Assembly: GCF_014654895.1 (NCBI RefSeq)
Contig: NZ_BNBE01000004.1
Location: 868,001 to 932,000, forward strand
Reading direction: 5' to 3'
DNA: 64,000 bases
Origin: Streptomyces filamentosus
GTDB lineage: Bacteria; Actinomycetota; Actinomycetes; Streptomycetales; Streptomycetaceae
The notes under the pieces were generated by a model. It was not told where the DNA came from. It saw only the letters and a program-made list of their open reading frames with translations, and did no database searches. A program made the translations under genes and the position numbers. Positions 24,334-33,028 of this stretch are shown here, in pieces. Position 1 is the stretch's first letter. Each line of letters opens with the position of its first letter.

Positions 24334-25107
24334 TCAGCGGACCGGGCCGTGGTGGCCGAGGCGGGCGGAGAGGTCGCCGGCGCCGCGGACGGCGAGGGCG
24401 GTCAGTTCGTTCTCGCGGGCCTCGTCCCAGCGGACGACGGGGACGGAGATGGAGAGCGCGGCGACGACCCGGCCCGTTCGGTCGCGGACGGGCGCGGCGA
24501 CGCAGGAGACGTCCGGGTTGGACTCGCGCTGCTCGACGGCGACGCCGAGGACGGCGATCTCGGCGAGCGCGGTCCGCAGGGCGTCCGGGTCGGTGATGCT
24601 CCGCGGGGTCATCCCCACCAGCTCGCGGCCGTCGAGGAGTTCGTCGAGCTCGTCGGCGGGGAGCATGGCGAGGAGCATCTTGCCGACGGCCGTGCAGTGG
24701 GCGGGGAGCCGCCGGCCGGCCGCCGACACCATCCGTACGGCGTGGGTGGAGTCGACCTTGGCGACGTAGATGACGTCCGCGTCCTCCAGGAGGGCGACGT
24801 GGACGGTCTCGCCGCAGGTCTCGGCGATCTCGTGGGCGATCCGCCGGCCCTCCGCCGCGAGGTCGAGCTGCTCGGCGTACCGGCTGCCGAGCTGGTACGT
24901 GCGGACGCCGAGGCGGTAGCGGCCGGGCTGCTCCGGCACCGGGACCAGGTAGTTGCGGGCGGTGAGCGTGGAGACCAGTTCGTGGGTCGTGGTGCGGGGC
25001 AGTCCGAGCCGACGGGTGATCTCGGGGGCGGAGAGCGTGCCGTCCCCCTGGAGGAAGAGCTCCAGAATGTCGAATGCCCTGGTCACCGCGGGTACGAGTC
25101 GCCCCAT
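24334..25107 (-). CDS. IclR-family transcriptional regulator
   Basis: A 257-residue IclR protein: winged helix about residues 6-65 (VTRAFDILELFL, SAPEITRRLGLPRTTTHELV) and a C-terminal effector-binding domain with VDSTHAVRMVSAAGRRLPAHCTA shortened here to its core and RESNPDVSCVAAPV. ATG at 25107 follows GAGGAGGG. Divergent from the enolase-family dehydratase gene, which it presumably controls together with itself. Confidence 0.9.
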   Translation of the reverse strand: MGRLVPAVTRAFDILELFLQGDGTLSAPEITRRLGLPRTTTHELVSTLTARNYLVPVPEQPGRYRLGVRTYQLGSRYAEQLDLAAEGRRIAHEIAETCGETVHVALLEDADVIYVAKVDSTHAVRMVSAAGRRLPAHCTAVGKMLLAMLPADELDELLDGRELVGMTPRSITDPDALRTALAEIAVLGVAVEQRESNPDVSCVAAPVRDRTGRVVAALSISVPVVRWDEARENELTALAVRGAGDLSARLGHHGPVR

Positions 25108-25138
25108 GGTCCCCCACCCCCTCCTCGCGCCGTTCGAT

Positions 25139-25159
25139 ATTTCGCACCACGATCGAAAT
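25139..25159. promoter_or_regulatory. candidate IclR operator
   Basis: ATTTCG (25139-25144) and CGAAAT (25154-25159) form a 6-9-6 inverted repeat in an AT-richer patch 32 bases upstream of the IclR start. The remaining divergent gap to 25394 is C-rich and shows no other site. Confidence 0.5.
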
Positions 25160-25394
25160 CGCGGACAGAGACTAGCCGGGCGCCGGGGCGGCGGGCAACG
25201 GGCGGCGGCCCGGACGGGCTCCCGTCGGCACCCCGGCGGACCGCCGCCCCCAGCCACGCAGCCTCCAGCCGCGCCGTCCCGGCGGCCGCCGTCCGCGCCC
25301 GCGGACGGCCCGCCCCGCCCGGACGTCCCGTCCCCCGCCCCGCCCCTCGTCCCGTCCCGCCCCGTCCCACCGTCGCCCCCAGGGGAGTTCCGCC

Positions 25395-26549
25395 GTGCGC
25401 ATCACCCACATCACCACTCATGTCGTCGGCACGCCCTGGCGCAACCTCACCCACGTCCTGGTCCACACCGACGAGGGGCTGACCGGCGTCGGCGAGACCC
25501 GGATGCTCGGGCACACCGACGCCCTGCTCGGCTATCTGCGCGAGGCGGAGGCCAACCACGTCGCGGGCTCCGACCCGTTCGCCGTCGAGGACCTCGTGCG
25601 CCGCATGAAGTACGGGGACTTCGGGCGGGCCGGGGAGATCGTGATGTCGGGGATCGCCGTGATCGAGACGGCCTGCTGGGACATCAAGGGCAAGGCCCTC
25701 GGCGTGCCGGTCTGGCAGCTCCTCGGCGGGCGGGTGACCGACCGGGTCCCCGCGTACGCGAACGGCTGGTACACCGGGGAGCGGACGCCCGAGGCGTACC
25801 ACGCGGCGGCCCGCGAGGTCGTGGCGCGCGGCTACCGGGCCCTGAAGATCGACCCGTTCGGCGCGGGGCGGCTCGAACTCGACCCGGCCGCCTCGCGGTA
25901 CGCGGTCTCGCTCATCGAGGCCGTCCGGGACGCGATCGGGCCGGACACGGAGCTGATGGTGGAGATGCACGGCCGCTTCTCCCCGGCCACGGCGATCCGC
26001 CTCGCCCGGGACCTCGCCCCCTTCCGGCCCGCCTGGCTGGAGGAGCCGGTGCCGCCGGAGAACCTCAAGGCACTGGCGAAGGTGGCGGGGATGACCGAGC
26101 TGCCGATCGCCACCGGGGAGCGGATCCACGACCGGATCGAGTTCCGCGAGCTCTTCGAGTCGCAGGCCGCCGACGTGATCCAGCCGGACGTGGGGCACAT
26201 CGGCGGCATCCTGGAGGCGCGCAAGCTCGCCGCCACCGCCGAGACCCACTACGTGACCGTCGCCCCGCACAACGTCGGCGGCCCGGTCCTCACCGCCGCC
26301 TCCCTCCAGCTCGCCGCCTGCACGCCCAACTTCAGGATCCTGGAGCACTTCAACGACTTCGCGGACGCGGAGATCAAGGAGGTGGTGCGCGGCGCCCCGG
26401 AGGTCGATCCGGAGACCGGCTGCTTCACCGTGTCGCACGCCCCCGGCCTCGGGGTGGAGCTGGACGTGGACGCGGCGGCCGAATTCCCGCGGCAGCGGGC
26501 CCGCTTCGACCTGTGGGCCGAGGGCTGGGAGAAGAGGCGGCCGAGGTGA
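25395..26549 (+). CDS. mandelate racemase/enolase-superfamily sugar-acid dehydratase
   Basis: A 384-residue (alpha/beta)8 enolase-superfamily enzyme expected to dehydrate a hexonate or pentonate to a 2-keto-3-deoxy acid. Seen: ALKIDPFG near 153 (first base Lys), metal ligands Glu in MVEMHGRF near 195, Glu in WLEEPVPPE near 221 and Glu in ATGERIH near 246, Asp in QPDVGHIGG and catalytic His in VAPHNVGGP near 298. GTG start with AGGGGAG. It overlaps the next gene by 4 bases. Galactonate dehydratase is a common label, but the APHNVGGP loop differs from APHCPLGP of DgoD, so substrate is open. Confidence 0.85.
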   Translation: MRITHITTHVVGTPWRNLTHVLVHTDEGLTGVGETRMLGHTDALLGYLREAEANHVAGSDPFAVEDLVRRMKYGDFGRAGEIVMSGIAVIETACWDIKGKALGVPVWQLLGGRVTDRVPAYANGWYTGERTPEAYHAAAREVVARGYRALKIDPFGAGRLELDPAASRYAVSLIEAVRDAIGPDTELMVEMHGRFSPATAIRLARDLAPFRPAWLEEPVPPENLKALAKVAGMTELPIATGERIHDRIEFRELFESQAADVIQPDVGHIGGILEARKLAATAETHYVTVAPHNVGGPVLTAASLQLAACTPNFRILEHFNDFADAEIKEVVRGAPEVDPETGCFTVSHAPGLGVELDVDAAAEFPRQRARFDLWAEGWEKRRPR

Positions 26550-27562
26550 GCGGCGACCGCGCCGTGCTCGTCGAACGGCCCGGCGTCCATCGGCTCGTGA
26601 CCCGTCCGAGGCCCGAACCCGGCCCCGGAGAGGCCCTGGTGCGGGTCGCCGCCGCCGGGATCTGCCTCAGCGACCGGGAGGTGTACGAGGGGCGGCGGGC
26701 GCCCGGCTACGCGCGCTATCCGGTGGTGCCGGGACACGAGTGGTCCGGCACCGTGGAGGCGGTCGGCGCGGGCGTGGACCCGGCGCTGCTCGGGCGGCCG
26801 TGCGTCGGGGAGGGCTTCCGCTCCTGCGGGTTCTGCGAGCGGTGCCGGTACGGCGAGACGAGCCTGTGCACGGCCGGGTACGCGGAGACCGGCTTCACCG
26901 AGCCGGGCGCCTTCGCGGACCGGCTCCTCGTCCCCGCCCGGCTCCTCCACCCGCTGCCCGAGGGGGCGGACCTGCGGGCCGCCGCGCTGCTCGAACCGGC
27001 GGCGGTGGTCGCCGCGGCGGTACGGGCCGGGCGGCCGCGCCCCGGGGAGCGGATCGCGGTCGTCGGGGCGGGCACCCTCGGGCTGCTCGCCGTGCAGTGG
27101 CTCGCCTCCGCCTCCCCCGCCGAGCTGGCCGTGGTCGACCCGCGCGCGGCGCGGGCGGAGCGGGCCCTCGGCTTCGGCGCGACCCGCGCCCTCGGCCCGG
27201 CGGAGGTCCGGGCCGCGCACGGCGGGTTCGACCTGGTGGTGGAGACGGCCGGGGCGCCGACGACGGCGGCCTCGTCGTGCCTGCTGGCCCGCCGGGGCGG
27301 CCGGGTGGTGCTCACCGGCATGTTCGCGGAGGGCGCCGCCGGCATCGACCCGGTGCACCTCTCGGTGAGCCAGCTGGAGCTGCGGAGCGTCTTCGGCGCC
27401 TCCTCGGCGGCCTGGGCGGACGCCGTCCGGGCCTTCGCGGCCGGCGTCCTGGACCCGGCGCCGCTCGTCACCCACGAGTTCCCGCTCGACCGCTTCGCCG
27501 AGGCGCTGGCCCTGGTCGGCGGCGGCGACCCGGCGGTCGGGAAGGTCCTGCTGCGGCCGTGA
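26546..27562 (+). CDS. zinc-dependent alcohol (polyol/sugar) dehydrogenase
   Basis: A 338-residue medium-chain dehydrogenase. Catalytic zinc ligands: Cys in AGICLSDRE near 38 and His-Glu in PGHEWSG near 62; structural zinc Cys cluster in CGFCERCRYGETSLC near 93-107; Rossmann motif VVGAGTLGLLA near 172. GTG start overlaps the dehydratase stop, so the pair is translationally coupled and probably acts in one pathway, oxidising a sugar or 2-keto-3-deoxy acid. Related to L-threonine/L-idonate/galactitol dehydrogenases; substrate unknown. Confidence 0.86.
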   Translation: MSGDRAVLVERPGVHRLVTRPRPEPGPGEALVRVAAAGICLSDREVYEGRRAPGYARYPVVPGHEWSGTVEAVGAGVDPALLGRPCVGEGFRSCGFCERCRYGETSLCTAGYAETGFTEPGAFADRLLVPARLLHPLPEGADLRAAALLEPAAVVAAAVRAGRPRPGERIAVVGAGTLGLLAVQWLASASPAELAVVDPRAARAERALGFGATRALGPAEVRAAHGGFDLVVETAGAPTTAASSCLLARRGGRVVLTGMFAEGAAGIDPVHLSVSQLELRSVFGASSAAWADAVRAFAAGVLDPAPLVTHEFPLDRFAEALALVGGGDPAVGKVLLRP

Positions 27563-27617
27563 GTCCCCGAGGGCCGAGCCCTCCGTTCCTCCTGAATCCC
27601 TTCGCCACCGGACCACG

Positions 27618-27731
27618 TCGAAGCGCTTCGATTTCCTCGCGCCGACGGTCTGGACAGGTCAACTCCCCCGCGTTACGGTCTCGCTGGGTCGCCGGAACGA
27701 TCATCCGGCCGTCTCCGTCGAAGCGATTCAC
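27618..27731 (+). promoter_or_regulatory. LacI gene promoter with two TCGAAGCGCTTCGA-type operators
   Basis: TCGAAGCGCTTCGA (27618-27631) is a perfect 14-base palindrome; TCGAAGCGATTCAC (27718-27731) matches it in 11 of 14 bases. Between them TGGACA (27651-27656), 17 bases and TACGGT (27674-27679) form a promoter. A pair of sites about 100 bases apart fits looping autorepression by the gene that follows. Confidence 0.7.
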
Positions 27732-27762
27732 TCCATCACAGTCCTGGCCGCGGGGAGAGCGC

Positions 27763-28827
27763 ATGGTCACGCTTGCCGAGGTCGCCCGGCACGCCGGGGT
27801 GTCGGCCAGCACGGTGAGCTACGTCCTCAGCGGGAAGCGGCCCATCTCCGGACCGACCCGGGAGCGGGTCCGGGCCAGCATCGAGCGGCTCGGCTACCAG
27901 CCGCACGCGGGGGCGCGGGCGCTCGCCAGCAGCCGGTCGCGGATCATCGCCCTGATGGTGCCGCTGCGCACCGACATGTACGTGCCGGTGATGCTGGAGA
28001 TCGCGGTCGCCGTCGCCACCACCGCCCGCGCGCACGGCTACGACGTGCTGCTGCTCACCGGCGAGGAGGGTCCTCCGGCGCTGCGCCGGGTCACCGGCAG
28101 CGGGCTCGCGGAGGCCGTGATCCTCATGGACGTGCAGCTCGACGACGGGCGGCTGCCGGTGCTGCGCGGGTCCGCGCCCCCGGCGGTGCTCGTCGGGCTG
28201 CCCGCCGATCCGGCCGGGCTGAACTGCGTGGACCTGGACTTCGCCGCCGCGGGCGCGCTCTGCGTGGACCACCTCGCCGGGCTCGGGCACCGGGAGATCG
28301 CCGTCGTCGGCGGCTCCCCCGGGGTCTACGCCCGGCACACCGGCTTCGCCGAGCGGACGCTGTGCGGGCTGCGCGAGCGGGCCGGGCACCTGGGCGTGGG
28401 GCTGCTGCACCGGCCGTGCGACGGCAGTCACGACGCGGTCGCCGGGGTGCTCGCCCGGATCCTCGACGAACGGCCGGGGGTCAGTGCCTTCGTGGTGCAG
28501 AACGAGACGGCCGTGGAGCCGCTGCTCGCCCTGCTGCGGCGGACCGGGCGGGCGGTGCCGGAGGACGTGTCGGTGGTCGCGGTCTGCCCCGAGGCGGTGG
28601 CCGCCCAGGCGTCGGTGCCGCTCACCTCGGTGGCGATCCCGGCGCAGGAGCTGGGCCGGCGGGCGGTGGAGCGGCTGTTCGCCCGGCTGACCGATCCGGG
28701 GGGCCCGGACGCCACCGGGGTGGAGCTGCTCGCCCCGGTGCTGACCGTGCGGGAGAGTTCGGGGCCGCCGCCCGCCCGTCCGGTCACGGGCCGGCGAGCC
28801 GGCACTCCGTCCCCGCCCGGAGCGTGA
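27763..28827 (+). CDS. LacI-family regulator of the GH42/GH95/GH3 set
   Basis: A 354-residue LacI/GalR regulator: VTLAEVARHAGVSASTVSYVL helix-turn-helix (shown in part), hinge ASSRSRIIALMVPL and ligand domain VVGGSPGVYARH. The C-terminus has a Pro/Arg-rich tail of about 25 residues. Its 3' end overlaps the convergent GH95-like gene by 44 bases. The palindrome at its promoter recurs at 36801 and 36995 before the transporter and GH3 genes, defining its probable regulon. Confidence 0.9.
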   Translation: MVTLAEVARHAGVSASTVSYVLSGKRPISGPTRERVRASIERLGYQPHAGARALASSRSRIIALMVPLRTDMYVPVMLEIAVAVATTARAHGYDVLLLTGEEGPPALRRVTGSGLAEAVILMDVQLDDGRLPVLRGSAPPAVLVGLPADPAGLNCVDLDFAAAGALCVDHLAGLGHREIAVVGGSPGVYARHTGFAERTLCGLRERAGHLGVGLLHRPCDGSHDAVAGVLARILDERPGVSAFVVQNETAVEPLLALLRRTGRAVPEDVSVVAVCPEAVAAQASVPLTSVAIPAQELGRRAVERLFARLTDPGGPDATGVELLAPVLTVRESSGPPPARPVTGRRAGTPSPPGA

Positions 28828-31006
28828 GGCGCCGCCGGAGGCCGGGGGCGCGCAGTTCGACGTCGGCGTCGCGGGCGGGGCGGAGCACCGCCTCGTACTC
28901 CCCCGGCGCCCAGTTCAGGTCGAGGCGGGCGCCGAAGCGGGTGCGGACGCCGGTGAGGCGGCCGCGGTCGCAGAGCCCCGGCGGTGGCGCGGGCAGCAGC
29001 ACGAGCCGGCCGGGGGTGGAGTGGACGAGCGCCTCGATGAGCAGCGCGGGCAGCGCGTGGGCGGCGTCGGCGTTGTAGACGTGCCGCCGCGGGTAGTGCG
29101 CGCTCATCAGGGAGGCGTGGAAGAAGTCCCCGGCGAGGACCCGCCGGAGGGCTTCCCCGGTGCGTCCGGCGTCGCCGAGGCGGGCGGCGATCAGGCCCTG
29201 GTGGAGGTGGCCGTGGGCGGAGTCGTTCTCGTGGCCGCGCAGGGCGAGGGCGCGGGCGGCGGCGCGGGCCTCGTCGGGGGTGTCGTACGGGGTGATGGCG
29301 TCGAGCGGCCAGACGGCGTAGAGGTGGCTGAGGTGCCGGTGGTCGTAGCGGTCCTCCAGGCCGGCTCCGGCCCATTCGGCGAGGGCGCCGTCCGCGTTGA
29401 CCCGGTGGGGCGGGAGGCGGTCGGCGAGGGCGCGGAGCCGGGCGGCGCGGCCGGCGGGGGCGCGGTCGGCGGCGGCGGTCAGGGCGTGGCGGGCGGCGGC
29501 GAGGTCCATGGCGGCGTCGACGGCGACCGGTCCGCCGCCGCCCAGGGGCCGGTTCTCCGGGGAGTAGGAGGGGACGAACACGAGCCGTCCGCCGGGGCCG
29601 GTGCGGGTGAGGAAGTCGGTGTAGAAGTCGGCGAGTTCGTCGAGGAGGGCGGTGAGCCGGGGGTCGTGGCGGCCGTCGGCCTCGTCCTGGTGGAGGAGCG
29701 GCAGGAGCAGCCAGTCGGCGCCGGCGGTCCACAGGTGGAGGGGGTAGTCGCGGTCGAAGTGGTACGTGTGGCCCGTCGTGCCGTCGGTGTGGGCGGGGGC
29801 GACGATGCCGCGGGTGCCGAAGACGGCGCGGGCGTTGTCCCGCCAGTCGGCCGCCTGGCCCTCGATCAGGGCGCGTTGGGCCTCGACGACCTCGGGCAGG
29901 TCGGCGGCGACGGCGGAGGCGGTCTGGAGGCCGAGGTTGGCGTCGGTGGTGAAGGCGCCGGACCAGGCGGTGTCCCAGTCGCCGGTCCACAGTCCGCAGA
30001 GGCGGGGCGGGAGCATGCCGGAGGCGGAGAGCAGGTGGTGGCGCCCGGCGGCGAAGAGGCGTTCGAGGAGGGCGGGCCCCGCGGGGCGTCCGAGGAGGGC
30101 GGAACCGGGCAGGGCGCGGTCCTCGGGGTCGGCGCCGAGGTCGAGGGCGACGCGCCGGTAGGCGGTGCGGTGGAGGGCGGTGTGCCGGTCGAGGAGGCGG
30201 GCGTACGCGGCGGCGGGGCCGTCGTCCCCGGCGAGGGCGTACAGGGCGGCGGCCTCCTCGGCGGTCTCCTCCGCGGGGTCGCGGGGGCCTTCGTGGCGGA
30301 CCGCCCGGGTGAGGAGCAGCAGCCGTCCCGCGCCTTCGGCGCGGACGCCGCGGTCGGTGACGGTGGTGCGGCCCGCGTCGGCGAGGACGAGGGTGACGCC
30401 GGTGTGGCCGGGGGTCGGCCCGGGGTGGTCGACGCGCAGGGTGAGGAGGGTGGTGCGGCGGGCGGTGGCGACGCCCCGGCCGGTGCCGAGGCCGGGCGGG
30501 GCGCCGTCGAGGCGGTGGTCGAGTTCGAGGTGGACGCGGGGTCCGGGGCAGGTGACGTACTGGACGAGGACGTCGTCGGCGCGGGAGACGAGGACCCGGC
30601 TGGTGCGGTCGCCGGAGACGGCGGTGGCGACGCCGGTGGTGAAGTCGACGCTCCGGCGGGTCGCGGGCAGGGGGCGGCCGCTCTCGTCGCGGACGCGGGT
30701 GAGGAAGCCGGGGTGGAAGGACGGGACCCGGCGCAGCGGGCGGCCGTCGGTGAAGGTGTCGGCGGCGGTGCGGTCGCCGGCGAGGAGGGCGTCCTGGAGG
30801 GCGGGGAGCCGGTCGGCGAGGAGGGGCGGGTCGGTGTCGCCGGGCCGGTGGTGGGGGCGGACGAGGCGGTGGTGGGTGACGATGACCCGGTCGTCGGCGG
30901 GGTCGCCGTGGACGAGGGCCCCGTGGCGGCCGTTGCCGGTGAGGAAGGCGTCCTCCCAGCGGGCGGCGGGGGCGGGTTCCCAGGTGCCGTGCACGGGTCC
31001 GGTCAC
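28784..31006 (-). CDS. GH95-like alpha-L-fucosidase/alpha-L-galactosidase
   Basis: A 740-residue cytoplasmic protein with GH95 layout: N-terminal beta domain, (alpha/alpha)6 barrel and C-terminal beta domain. Conserved: RWEDAFLTGNGRHGALVHG near 15, PSYSPENRP (general-acid Glu) near 450 and DHRHLSHLYAVWP near 560. The Asn-x-Asn pair that activates water in characterised 1,2-alpha-L-fucosidases reads Asp-Ala-Asn here (FTTDANLGLQ), and the usual MNYW is absent. GTG start overlaps the GH42 stop. It likely removes alpha-L-fucose or L-galactose from imported oligosaccharides, but activity is uncertain. Confidence 0.82.
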   Translation of the reverse strand: MTGPVHGTWEPAPAARWEDAFLTGNGRHGALVHGDPADDRVIVTHHRLVRPHHRPGDTDPPLLADRLPALQDALLAGDRTAADTFTDGRPLRRVPSFHPGFLTRVRDESGRPLPATRRSVDFTTGVATAVSGDRTSRVLVSRADDVLVQYVTCPGPRVHLELDHRLDGAPPGLGTGRGVATARRTTLLTLRVDHPGPTPGHTGVTLVLADAGRTTVTDRGVRAEGAGRLLLLTRAVRHEGPRDPAEETAEEAAALYALAGDDGPAAAYARLLDRHTALHRTAYRRVALDLGADPEDRALPGSALLGRPAGPALLERLFAAGRHHLLSASGMLPPRLCGLWTGDWDTAWSGAFTTDANLGLQTASAVAADLPEVVEAQRALIEGQAADWRDNARAVFGTRGIVAPAHTDGTTGHTYHFDRDYPLHLWTAGADWLLLPLLHQDEADGRHDPRLTALLDELADFYTDFLTRTGPGGRLVFVPSYSPENRPLGGGGPVAVDAAMDLAAARHALTAAADRAPAGRAARLRALADRLPPHRVNADGALAEWAGAGLEDRYDHRHLSHLYAVWPLDAITPYDTPDEARAAARALALRGHENDSAHGHLHQGLIAARLGDAGRTGEALRRVLAGDFFHASLMSAHYPRRHVYNADAAHALPALLIEALVHSTPGRLVLLPAPPPGLCDRGRLTGVRTRFGARLDLNWAPGEYEAVLRPARDADVELRAPGLRRRLTLRAGTECRLAGP

Positions 31007-33000
31007 GGGTGCTCCTCCAGGACGGCGGCGCCGAAGCGGTCGAGGGTGAGGGTGTCGTCGACGGTGGTGCCGGTGAGCAGGTCGCGGTGGCGGCCCGGGA
31101 CGGGGACGGTGACCGGTTCGCGGCCGTGGTGGAGCAGGAAGAGCAGGTCGCCGCGGCGGACGGCCTCGACGTCCGGGGGCAGTCCCGGCAGCACGGGGTG
31201 GACGCCGGCCTCGGCGGCGGCCCCGGTGAGGAGGGCGCGCAGGGCGTCGGGTCCGGGGAGGGTGGAGAGGTAGCGGGTGCGGCCGTGGCGGAGGACGGCG
31301 GGGCGGCCGTCGAGTTCGCCGCCCCGGTAGGAGGCGAGGGTCTCGGCGCCGGGGGCGGGGACGAGTTCCTCGGACCACAGGCTGCCGTGGAAGGTGCCGC
31401 AGTCGGCGCGTTCGCCGGGGGCGAGGGGCCACCATTCGTCGATCCGGTCGATGCCGAGGAGGGCGCGGAGGCGGGCGTCGACGCCGCCGGGGCGGACCCG
31501 GTCGTCCTGGTCGGCGACGCCGGTGAAGAAGCCGCAGACGAGTCGGCCGCCGCCGGCCGCGTACCGCTCCAGGTTGCCGATCGCGGTGTCGTCGAGGAGG
31601 TAGAGGTGGGGGACGACGACGAGGGGGTGGGCGGTGAGGTCGTGGTGGGGGTGGGCGAAGGCGGTGGGCAGGCCGGCGTCCCAGAGGGCGCGGTGCCAGG
31701 CGCGGATCAGGTCGCCCTGGTCGAGGTGGGCGGCGAGGGCGCCCTCGTGGCGCTGGGCCCACCAGGAGTGCCAGTCGTGGAGGACGGCGACGCCGCCGGC
31801 GGGGAGGCGGCTGCCCGCGGTGCGGGGGCCGAGGCGGGCGAGGTCGGCGCCGGTGCGGACGGTCTCGCGGAAGGCGCGGCCTTCGGGGCCGGAGTGGCCG
31901 AGCATGCCGGAGTGGAACTTCTCGGCGCCCTGGCGGGAGGCGCGCCACTGGAAGAAGTGGACGGCGTCGGCGCCGCGGGCGACGGCCTGGAGGGTCCAGA
32001 GCCGGTTGAGTCCTTCGGGTTTGGGCCGGTTGACGGGGCGCCAGTTGACGGCGCCGGCGGCCTGCTCCATGACCATCCAGGGGTGGCCGCCGGCCTCGGC
32101 GCGGGTGAGGTCGGCGACGAGGGCGTTCTCGTGGGCTCCGGCGCGGGGTTCGGCGGGGTCGGGGTAGACGTCGACGGAGACGACGTCCTCCTCGGCGGCC
32201 CAGGCCCAGCCGTCCTGGCCGGACCAGAAGGGCATGAAGTTGGTGGTGACCGGCAGGTGCGGGGTGTGCTTGCGGACGATGTCGCGTTCGGCGCGGTAGC
32301 ACTCCAGGAGCTGGTCGGAGGTGAAGCGGCGGAAGTCGAGGACGTGGGAGGGGTTGCGCAGGTAGTGGGCGCGGCGCGGGGGCAGGACCTCGGCCCAGGA
32401 GCCGTACCGCTGGCCCCAGAAGTCGGTGCCCCAGGCGGTGTTGAGCGCGTCGAGGGTGCCGTGGCGGCGCTGGAGCCAGGTGCGGAAGGCGCGGGCGGCC
32501 TCGTCGCCCCAGTCGTGGGTGCAGTACTCGTTGTTGATGTGCCACATCACAAGTGCCGGGTGGTCCTTGTAGCGGGCGGCGAGGTCCTCGGTGAGGGCGG
32601 CGGCGTACCGGCGGTAGACGGGGCTGGCGGGGGCGAAGTGCTGGCGGGAGCCCCACCATTCGGTGCGGCCGTCCTCGTCGCGGGGCAGCGTCTCGGGGTG
32701 GCGGTGGCCGAGCCAGGGCGGCGGGGAGGAGGTGGGGGTGGCGAGGACGACGTCGACGCCGTGTGCGTGGGTGAGGTCCATGAGCCGGTCGAGCCAGCCG
32801 AACTCGCGGGCTCCCGGCTCGGGTTCGAGCCGGGCCCAGGAGAAGACGCCGAGGGTGACGGTGGTGACGCCGGCCCGGCGCATGAGTTCCAGGTCGGCGG
32901 TCCAGGTGTCCTCCGGCCACTGTTCGGGGTTCCAGTCGCCGCCGTAGAGGATGCGGGGCGGTCGGCCGGGCGGCCGGGTGAGGTCGTCGAGGCTCGGCAT
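31003..33000 (-). CDS. GH42 beta-galactosidase (second copy)
   Basis: A 665-residue GH42 protein. Seen: YGGDWNPEQWPED near 19, acid/base Glu in HINNEYC near 157 and nucleophile Glu in WMVMEQAAGAVNW near 316. Unlike the copy at 17663 it lacks the CxCxxC zinc cluster (CTHDWGDEAA instead). GH42 also includes alpha-L-arabinopyranosidases. It follows the permease genes by 28 bases and is coupled to the GH95-like gene. Confidence 0.92.
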   Translation of the reverse strand: MPSLDDLTRPPGRPPRILYGGDWNPEQWPEDTWTADLELMRRAGVTTVTLGVFSWARLEPEPGAREFGWLDRLMDLTHAHGVDVVLATPTSSPPPWLGHRHPETLPRDEDGRTEWWGSRQHFAPASPVYRRYAAALTEDLAARYKDHPALVMWHINNEYCTHDWGDEAARAFRTWLQRRHGTLDALNTAWGTDFWGQRYGSWAEVLPPRRAHYLRNPSHVLDFRRFTSDQLLECYRAERDIVRKHTPHLPVTTNFMPFWSGQDGWAWAAEEDVVSVDVYPDPAEPRAGAHENALVADLTRAEAGGHPWMVMEQAAGAVNWRPVNRPKPEGLNRLWTLQAVARGADAVHFFQWRASRQGAEKFHSGMLGHSGPEGRAFRETVRTGADLARLGPRTAGSRLPAGGVAVLHDWHSWWAQRHEGALAAHLDQGDLIRAWHRALWDAGLPTAFAHPHHDLTAHPLVVVPHLYLLDDTAIGNLERYAAGGGRLVCGFFTGVADQDDRVRPGGVDARLRALLGIDRIDEWWPLAPGERADCGTFHGSLWSEELVPAPGAETLASYRGGELDGRPAVLRHGRTRYLSTLPGPDALRALLTGAAAEAGVHPVLPGLPPDVEAVRRGDLLFLLHHGREPVTVPVPGRHRDLLTGTTVDDTLTLDRFGAAVLEEHP

Positions 33001-33028
33001 GCGGGTTCTTCCGGTCGTGGTGGTGGCG

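Noticed and set aside
28784..32920. 1378-codon frame as a giant GH42-GH95 fusion
   Set aside because: The upstream part is an Arg/Pro-rich shadow of GH42; the GH95-like gene starts at the GTGA overlap at 31006.
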